64,000 nucleotides of DNA from Gibbula magus (taxonomy: Eukaryota > Mollusca > Gastropoda > Trochida > Trochidae): positions 71,732,420 to 71,796,419 of the forward strand of contig OW388289.1 in assembly GCA_936450465.1 (NCBI GenBank), read 5' to 3'. This document shows, piece after piece, positions 52,401 to 61,400 of the stretch (position 1 is its first letter; every line of letters starts with the position of its first letter). The translations under genes were made by a program, and so were the position numbers. Below the pieces are notes generated by a model that had not been told where the DNA came from, ran no database searches, and saw nothing but the letters and a program-made list of their open reading frames with translations.

Positions 52401-55400
52401 CCATTCTGGACAATATGTGGATGGTTTTATGGCTTTATTGGATAGGGTGGGGATCCCTTTGGATATATTACCAAACCATATCCGTAACTCCATTCTGGAC
52501 TATATGTGGATGGTTTTATGGCTTTATTGGATAGGGTGGGGATCCCTTTGGATATATTACCAAACCATATCCGTAACTCCATTCTGGACTATATGTGGAT
52601 GGTTTTATGGCTTTATTGGATAGGGTGGGGATCCCTTTGGATATATTACCAAACCATATCCGCATATGGACTACCTGTGGATGGTTTATGGCTTTATTGG
52701 ATAGGGTGGGGATCCCTATGGCTATATTACCAAACCATATCCGCAACTCATTTTACAATTTAGTCTTTCTGGATATGTTCTGGAACAGTTAGCGGATTGG
52801 TTGTGGCGATGGTAAAATTTTGCTTGTGGCAATGGTGCAGTAATATGTTTTCAAGGGATTTTTTTTTGTAGGGGCAAGGTCACAGCGAGGTCACAACTCA
52901 AGCATGCAATTGCGAACATTCCTTATTTTAACTATTAACACTTTGAATCATTACATGATTGTTATACACAATGAAAAGTGATCATTGACTGTGTGACCTT
53001 GAAGATCAAAGGTCACGGTCACGAGATATGGTCATGGTGACCAGTTCTGAAATCTCTAAGTAACTTTTTTTTTAAATCAGAAATAGGTTTTAAGAATAAA
53101 GTTGTGAAAAGTGACCCCAGTGATGATTCGTCTTTTAGAATAACTTGAATAATGAACAAATTTTGTCCAAAAAAATTCCCATTTTATTTATGCTGAGGAG
53201 AAGGCGGAACAGGGAAAGGCGAGACCCAAAGTTTCGGAGCTGCTCTGCTTTTGCGGTGTCCCGCAAACGCTCTTCTAGTTATTATTCTATTTACAAAAGA
53301 ACCATACTGCTACTCAAATGTAAATATATAGTGCTACGCATTTAATTATTTTCATATTTTTAATTACATAATTTCAGAATTATGTACCCACGCACAATTT
53401 GTTTATCGTTTCATATATGTTATTCAAAAACAATTTATTTTAATAGATTTTTAGCTTATAAGGCCTGAAACGCCCGATGCGCTCATGGCATGGCATGGTG
53501 TCCTCCGTCCGTCCGTACACTTTTCGCTTTTTCGAATTCTTCTCCAGAACCAATGACTTCACAGAGCTGAAAGTTTATGTGCAGACTCCTTGGCTAATGG
53601 GGATTTTAAATTGTAGATTTTGTGACCCAATGACCCCAAATGGGGTCACAGGGGTCACATCCTTAAAAACCTATTTTCATTTTCTTATCGAGTTCCAAAA
53701 GGTCTAGAGAGCTGAAAAGTTGTGTGCAGACTCTTTGACCAATGGGAATTCTAAATTGTAGATTTCATGACCACGTGACCCCAAATGGTGTCACAGGGGT
53801 CACATCCTTTAAAACCTATTTCCATCTTCTTCTCCAGTTTCAAAAGGTCTCGAGGGCTGAAAAGTTGTGTGCAGACTCCTTGGCCAATGGGAATTTTAAA
53901 TTGTAGATTGTGTGACCCCGTGACCTGAAATGGGGTCACAGGGGTCACATCCTTAAAAACCTATTTTCATCTTCTTCTCCAGCTCAAAAAAGGTCTAGAG
54001 AGCTGAAATGTTGTGTGCAGACTACTTGGCCAATGGGGATTCAAAATTGTAGAATTCGTGACCCTGTGACCCTTTTCACAAACACTTTAATCTCAGCAAT
54101 TTCATTTCATAGGTTATGCATAGTCTTATGCAACTATTGCAGGAGTTCCAAATCAGTTACAGAGACCTTATGCGCAAGCTTAATTTATGAGATGAAATTA
54201 AAAAACTTATATAAACCTATATAAATATAAAATGTAATCCATTAACAAATCGGGTGGCAAAAGATCTATGCCTGACTGATACATGAATATGAGTAAGTTC
54301 CTAACCAGCAAGTACGCCCTCTTGCTTGATCTAAGGACAACTGATGATGATGAAATACAGGGTTCTGAGAGGCGTATTGAGAATGGAAGTGAATGAATTA
54401 CAATTGCAATCACCAAAGAAGTAGAAACTGCAGGGCCAGTGTATGTTTACTTGTATGTCATTATGGATGCTCAGTTAAATATAGATATAATGGGAGATTT
54501 GAACCTGTTATCCATTAAAAGAATCATCCAACATCCAAACATGAAGTTTTGAAATAGGGTGTTGGCTTACTGATCAAATGAGTCTTTAAAATCCTCTTCT
54601 GAGACTGAATGTGTCTCTAAATCCTCTTCTGAGACTGAATATGATCCTGAAATCCTCTTCTGACACCAAATGTGTCTATGAATTGCTATTCTGAGACTGA
54701 CTGTCTATGAATTCTTCTTCTGACACCAAAAGTGTCTCTAAAATCCTATTCTGAGACTGGCTGTCTATGAATTCCTCTACTTACACCAAATGTGTCTCTA
54801 AAATCTCTTCTGAGCATGTCTTGAAATACAAAACAGAGAAATAGTGGAGAAAAACACTAATGAAATGCTCATAAGAAGGGTCTCTTCTGACACTGAATAT
54901 GCCTGACTGTCCATGAAATTCCCTTCTGACACTGACTGTGTCTATAAAATTTATTAAAATTGTGAATACAGACTTTAGATTAGAGGTTTTAAACTGTGGA
55001 TTTGTAGATAATGTTCTAACAAATATTTGTGGAAAAATAAATTGTCAACCTTATATTATATGTGTTATCTAAAGCCTGATGGGCTCTATTTGTCTAACTA
55101 AAATCACTTGCACAATAATTAGCCTCTAAGTATCAGAAAAGAAGTCAATAAATCTAATGATATTGTGTTTGTTCAAAACAGGGAAACAAATTTGAAGTAC
55201 AAATTGCATTTTATTTATGTAAATTTTCTATGCTCTTTTATGATCTATATAGTCATAAGTGCTACAAGAGTTTTGAAAATCTATGTCCAGATTCATTGTC
55301 TATATATATATATGATGATATGATGAACACGATGTTGTGTGACTGGTCGGAAATGAACTTATATGCAAAGACAATAAAGACATATTACCTGTATGTGTGA

Positions 55401-58400
55401 GTTCATCTACCTGTATGATGAAACAAGGGCTAGTGAGATCCACCAATCACCAGAGCAGCAGTCCAGCTTGGGTACCTTCCTGCCTGACTAATCCAGAATG
55501 TAGGCTAATCCCTTCAGCATTGTCCCCCCAAAACAATTATGTTCACTGGGATATTATCAGAGGCAACTTAATTTCTTCATAGAATAAATAAAAAATACAA
55601 ATATCTGTGTGTGTGTGTGTGTGATAAATGAAATGAAATATTTTTATTACTTGTCCAAGGAAGATACTGAACTGAACTTTTATTATCCCCGCCATGAAGT
55701 GGAAGGGGGATATAGGTTTGGGCTCCGCGTTTTCGTGCGTGCGTCCGTCCCAAGATAAAGGGGACAGCTTTTCTCAGAAACCACTTAAGATAGAATACCC
55801 AAATTTGGTAAGCGTGCACTTATTTTTTCCAGAGTTATTGCGCTTGTTCTGTATTTTTGGACTCTGTTCATGGTATCTCTAAAGGGGACAGCTTTTCTCA
55901 GAAACTATTTAAGATGGTATAACCAAATTTGGTGTGTAGCTTGAGGACATAAATACTTTGATGGAGTTAGAAAATGATAAGCGCACAATTATTTTTTGCC
56001 CTTGTTCCGTATTTTTGTACTCTGTTAAGTGTTCATTGAATCACCAAAGGGGACAGCTTTTCTAAGACACTGTTTTAGATAGGATAGCCAGATTGGGTGT
56101 GTGGCTTAGGGTATCAATACCTTGATCTGGTTTGAAAATAATAAGCGTGTGATTATTTTTTCCCAGAGTTATTGCCCTTGTTCTGCTTTTTCAACTCTGT
56201 TCGAGGTATCTTCAAAGGGGATAGCTTTTATCAGAAACTGTTTAACTGCTTGGGGGAATCATACATTGATGGAATGAAAATGAGAAGGGCACAATTATTT
56301 CTTCTGAAATTCTCGCCGCAAATGGCTGTGACACTGCCGAAGCGGCTTTAAACAATAACTCACTCACTCTTCTTAATTAAATAATGTATCCATTTGTACA
56401 TGTGTGGCCTGTAATGAAAACACTTTTGAATATAGTTTTCTCTTTCTGATTGTAATATAGGACATACAAATAAATAATGGAATTCATCACCAAGATCATT
56501 TAAATTTTCAAAGAGTACATTTTCTGTCATGAATTGGGATACTTTTCCATCAACCAGTCTCGATCGACAGAAAGTGATTGGCTGTTCGGAATTTTATCAA
56601 GTTATTGTAATTCAGAATCTTTAAGTAATGTTTGGATTTTCAACTGTTGATATCAAATATTGCTGAAAAATATATTTAAGTTGCTTTTAACTGCAGATTT
56701 TAGCCAAACGGTACTTTGAAATTTTGAGATTTCTAAACAAAACCCAGTCATAAAGATCATAACAAATTCCTTTGATATAACACATCAATTTATGTGAACA
56801 TTTGCCAAAGATAAAATAATTACCGGTAAATAATTAATGCTGAATTGTCATAATATGGCTATATTTAACTAACGTACTAAATACGAAATATTGGTCACAG
56901 TTACCGGTACTGGCCACAACCTAAAGACTTATTTTCATTTTCTTCTTTGTCACGTAAATTACTTGAAATTTGTACCTCTGACAAATATTTCTGGAAACTT
57001 TATATTGGAAACTTATGTAGTTTATTGTTTGAAGTCTGATAGTCACATAGCTACATAGTATTAGGGGCTTTGTCCCTGCAATAATACTAGCAGGTATGTC
57101 ATAAGAGAAATAATCTTGAAAGCAGCATTGAACCTCATGTCTCCTCACCTCACCAAAAGCCTGTGAGCTACAGAGCCAATGGCTCTACTATTATATTGGT
57201 AAGTGGAAACAGAACGCAATAATTCCTATTGCATGTTGTGTACCGGTGCGTATTGGTGTATAGATAATATTGCCTTATCCAACTAATGTGAGACTAAATG
57301 TATGTATCATTTAGCATTGATCAATCAATCAATCAATGTTTTATTTCTCAAAAACCACCCACAGCGATACAAAAAAATACAACATATATACCTAAATATA
57401 TAAACAGACAAGCATGGTGATAACAATATCTTCATTTTAACTTTTCGGAAACAATTCGTAGGTATTTAGCAAATATATAACAACTGATTCCAATGGAGTT
57501 TAATTACATGGGACAGATGCATCAGAAAGTAACATGAGAACTGCAGAATTTAAAGATTTATTCCCCACTGAATTTGTAAAGATTCATTTATGTAATAACT
57601 GTTTGTTTCAGGTGTGTAAGTCGATGTAACGAAACTTCACAAGGGGATCTCGAAATGCATATCAATTGTGTTCATTGTCAGAATGCAGTGATTAGTGTGA
57701 ACATACACATCCCAGGGTACGGTCAAGTTGAAAACACATCCACAATGATTGCTTTCCTTCCTGACAACAGTGGATTCATCATTGATGAGAATTTTCTCAA
57801 CCCCTTCCTTGAATACAGTCTCACTGTGACAGGTAAGTGGATAATATTAGATCTGGTGTTGTAACCAGACTGTGTGATTCTGTGATTGCCTTCTGCGTTC
57901 ATCTCTCTAGTCTCACTTTGACAGGTAAGTGGATAATATTAGATCTGGTGTTGTAACCAGACTGTGTGATTCTGTGATTGCCTTTTGCGTTCATCTCTCC
58001 AGTCTCTCTCTGACAGGTAAGTGGATAATATTAGATCTGGTGTTTTAACCAGACTGTGTGATTCTGTGATTGCCTTCTGCGTTCATCTCTCCAGTCTCTC
58101 TCTGACAGGTAAGTGGATAATATTAGATCTGGTGTTGTAACCAGACTGTATGATTCTGTTTTCCTATGCGTTCTTACTACGTTGCGTTCTGTGAGTTTAC
58201 ACCAAGTTCACCAAGCTATTAAGTTCCTTCTACGTTCTTACTGGGTTCCTACAACGTGTATAATTAATTAAAAATAACCCACTACGCTGGCGCGTTGATC
58301 AGTGATAGGTTCGTGCTCAAACTGCTCATTAATCTATAAAATCATAATGACAAGACATTCGTCGCTCTCTAGCCATCGTGATTTATGTGGACTTATAAAT

Positions 58401-61400
58401 TGTAATGGTGTTATCTAGCAGAGAGCGCTCATTGAACGTAGTGCAAACTTGTTGTGAACCCCTTAAAACACTTTGAACTACCAGTAAGTAGGATCGCAAG
58501 GGAAGTGTTAGAAATGTAGTAACAGCACAATAGTAACGCAATAGGCGCGAAGTAACAACCCCATGAATATACAGACAGAAGTAGTACATTTCCAACTCGT
58601 TCCCAAAAATTTCCAACTTCTTTTCTAATACGTCCAAGGAGTTTCCGTTGGGTTGTCACGGAGACATGTTCAAAACAAACACAGACGTTTTGGATTCTTA
58701 GTCATTCATGGAGTTTCCAGTGGGTTCTTGAAAGCGTCCACTGCGACCCTTACACGTTATATGAGCTCTTACTGCGTTTGTCTCGCATTTTGCTTAATTT
58801 TAGAACCCATTGGGAACACTGTGAGAATGTATGCCCAGTATGACAGGGGAGTAAACAATTAGAGATGGAACTTTCCTGTAATCCCATACATCATGTTTCA
58901 GGAAGTTAAACAAGAGAGATTTACATTCATTACATAATGTATTAAATGCAAGTTTTTCTGTATAATATTTATTATATTTTTTAAACTAGCGGACAAAAGC
59001 GGGACGATTGTTGAGAAAACATATACGGTGGTGAAACAGCAAGGTTAGTTTTTTTTTATCTAAAAATCAGAATTAATTATTATCAGAAAAATAATTATTG
59101 TTTACGAGGTTTTGCAGTGCCATCTTGGGCTGTTACAAGGAGATTCCATTTTAGTTGTGTAATCTGATTTGAACTGTCAGAATAAGAAATCATAGTCATT
59201 TTTAGAAATATGATTTTGGAGTCCAAGGTCCAATAACTTTTAATCTGATTTAAACTCGTAGAATTCAAATTCATATTTACCTGCAACTGTGTCATGCAAT
59301 CAATACTACAATCAATTCAAAAGTCGTAGCATGGTAATCTGATTTGAATACAAAAATTCTATATGATTGTTATGTGAATAAGATGATTGAATGGTTATAC
59401 CCCCTGCTATGATGTAGTCAGGAGTATATAGCTGGTGTCTGTTTGTAAATCTGTGTGTCCGTCCGAAATTGTTTCTTGAGCGTAACTTGAAAACTATATT
59501 AAAGACGATGTAGCACAATTTTCTGAAATAAAGTGCTCTCACAAATATAAATAAGTGTTACCAATGGTTAGATAACACTCCTGAATCAATAAAAAGAGTT
59601 CTAAAATGAATGTACATGGTTCAGTTAATACATGCGAGTCCATTTCCCATCAAGCGGCCATTTTAATATGTTCACAATAAAATGGCCGCTCGAAGGTAGT
59701 TTAAGTGATCTGACTGATGTAGCGATACCTAAACACTCAGAGTAGAGTTTTATATATGGTACTATGATGGAATGGTCAAACATCTTGCTGTCTGAACTCT
59801 TCTGAATTCTCAGGAGACCAACAAATTTACCTCTCACACTGAAGAGTTCAACACCACTATCACTTTATACGTCGCACCATTTTTTTCAAATACAGATAAC
59901 CATTTTCTGTGGATACAGCTTATCAGGTCATGTAATGAGATCTATGTTTAACCCGCTAATGTACCAATATATTGTATAATTAGCAGCTCCGACTAAGTCG
60001 GAGCTGCTATCAGTTTTTGTGTAGTTTCCATCGCCACCGCCACGTTTTGTATTTGCTATAACTTTTTTCCTTATTAGGTTTTAAGAACTCATATACATAA
60101 CTTCTTACTTATACCCCTGGGGAATTTTTTTGACATGTTCACATTCAAGGTCAAAGGTCAAGGTCACGAGTTCTGAAATCGCTAAAAAAAATCCTTGTAA
60201 ACACGATAACTTGAAAAATATTTGTGCTATCAGGCTCTTCTTTGGTGTATATCAACTATGGAGAAAGGCCAAGATTTGAAAAGGTTTTCGCTAACATCCG
60301 TCAAAGGTCAAGGTCAAAGAGAGGTCACAACCTAAGCAGGCTTTTGCGAAAATGTCTTATTTCAACTATTAACACTTTGAATCATTACATGATTGTGATA
60401 CACAATGAAAAGTGATCACTGATTGTGTGACCTTGAATTTTAAAGGTCAAGGTCACGAGATATGGTCATGCTGACTAACTGACTGACTGACTGACTGACT
60501 GGTCACTAAGTAACTTTTTTCCATGAAGATATTAACACCTCAGCTTAATTTCTTTCTTATACACCAGTGCCGTGTTCAAGATAGGTTTCAAAGTAATCGC
60601 TCAAAGAGCGATTACTTTGAAACCTATCTTGAACGCGATTGCTCAATGTAGCGCTACGTAGCAAGGCGAGCAAACTTAGAGGAATTTGCACTGTGTCGTT
60701 CAAGAGAGAAGAAGCGCTCATTGAGCGCTACATTGAGCGCTACCTTGAGCAATTTAAGCGCTCGCTGCTATTGAACGGGGCGCTGGTGAATGATTTTGAC
60801 ATGTTCACATTCAAGGTCAAAGGTCAAGGTTATGAGTTCTGTTATCATTACAACAATCCTTGTAAACATGATAACTTCAAAAATTTTTTGTGCTATTAGG
60901 GTCTTATTTGGTATATATGAACTATGGAGAAAGACCAAGATTTGAAAACGTTTTCGCTCAAATCTGTCAAAGGTCAAGGTCACAGTGAGGTCGAAACTTA
61001 AGCATGCTTTTGTTTATATGTCATATTTTAACTATGAACACTTTGAGTCATTGCAGGATTATTATACGCGATGAAAAGTGATCATTGATGGTGTGACCTT
61101 GAAGGTCAAAGGTCAAGGTCATGAGATATTGGTTAAGGCCACGTTAATCCTTTGATCAAATTTTGAAAGAAGAAATAGGTTTTAAGAACAAACTGAAAAG
61201 TGACCCCAGTGATGATTAGTAATAACTCGAATAATGAACAAACTTTTGTTAAAAAGAATTCCCATTTTATTGATGCTGACGAGAAGGCGGAACAGGGAAA
61301 GGCGAGACCCTAAGTTTCGGAGCTGCTCTGCTTTTGCGGTGTCCCGCAAACGCTAATCTAGTTGTTATTAGTAAATCAGGGGTAGAAACTAACTTGAAAT

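Larger units (their letters stand above)
45547..52874. mobile_element. 7.3-kb TIR transposon with cargo gene and no visible transposase
   Basis: Termini are inverted: CCCCTACAAAAAAAAATATC at the left and the reverse complement of CCCCTACAAAAAAAAATCCC at the right. CAAGGTCA flanks both sides (45539-45546, 52875-52882), an 8-bp target duplication. Homology continues inward (GCAAAATTTTACCAT near 45629 and inverted near 52810) into tandem arrays at each end. The interior (46140-51990) is AT-rich and holds a six-exon gene, a short TIR element and a CRE-palindrome element. Eight-bp duplications occur in hAT, P, Zisupton-like and Merlin elements; I cannot place it. It is probably non-autonomous. Confidence 0.75.
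44786..53278 (+). mobile_element. Helitron-like AGGTCA-repeat element, split by a transposon
   Basis: The 5' end is a palindrome AGCAGCTCCGAC / GTCGGAGCTGCT, then TTTTTGCGCAGTTTCCGTCG and about 410-bp AGGTCA units. The 3' end (53255-53278) has the TTTGCGG/CCGCAAA stem and CTAG. The 7,328-bp element 45547-52874 interrupts it; removing that element and one copy of CAAGGTCA joins the two parts in register with other copies. The reconstituted length is about 1.16 kb. No Rep/helicase is present. Confidence 0.65.
41327..57611. other. 16-kb intron between modules B and C, target of nested insertions
   Basis: No phase-consistent exon of the main gene is needed between phase 2 out and phase 2 in. It holds a GGCATGG-family copy (42405-42835), two 90-bp minisatellites, a Helitron-like element split by a 7.3-kb cargo-bearing transposon, another GGCATGG-family copy, and the start of duplication copy 2. 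41327-42404 is AT-rich with no assigned feature; 44345-44783 likewise, with a (CGAAT)n-like tract near 44577. Confidence 0.65.

Noticed and set aside
52025..52792. Several overlapping 68-residue frames starting MDGFMALLD
   Set aside because: Products of the 89-bp subterminal array, not genes.
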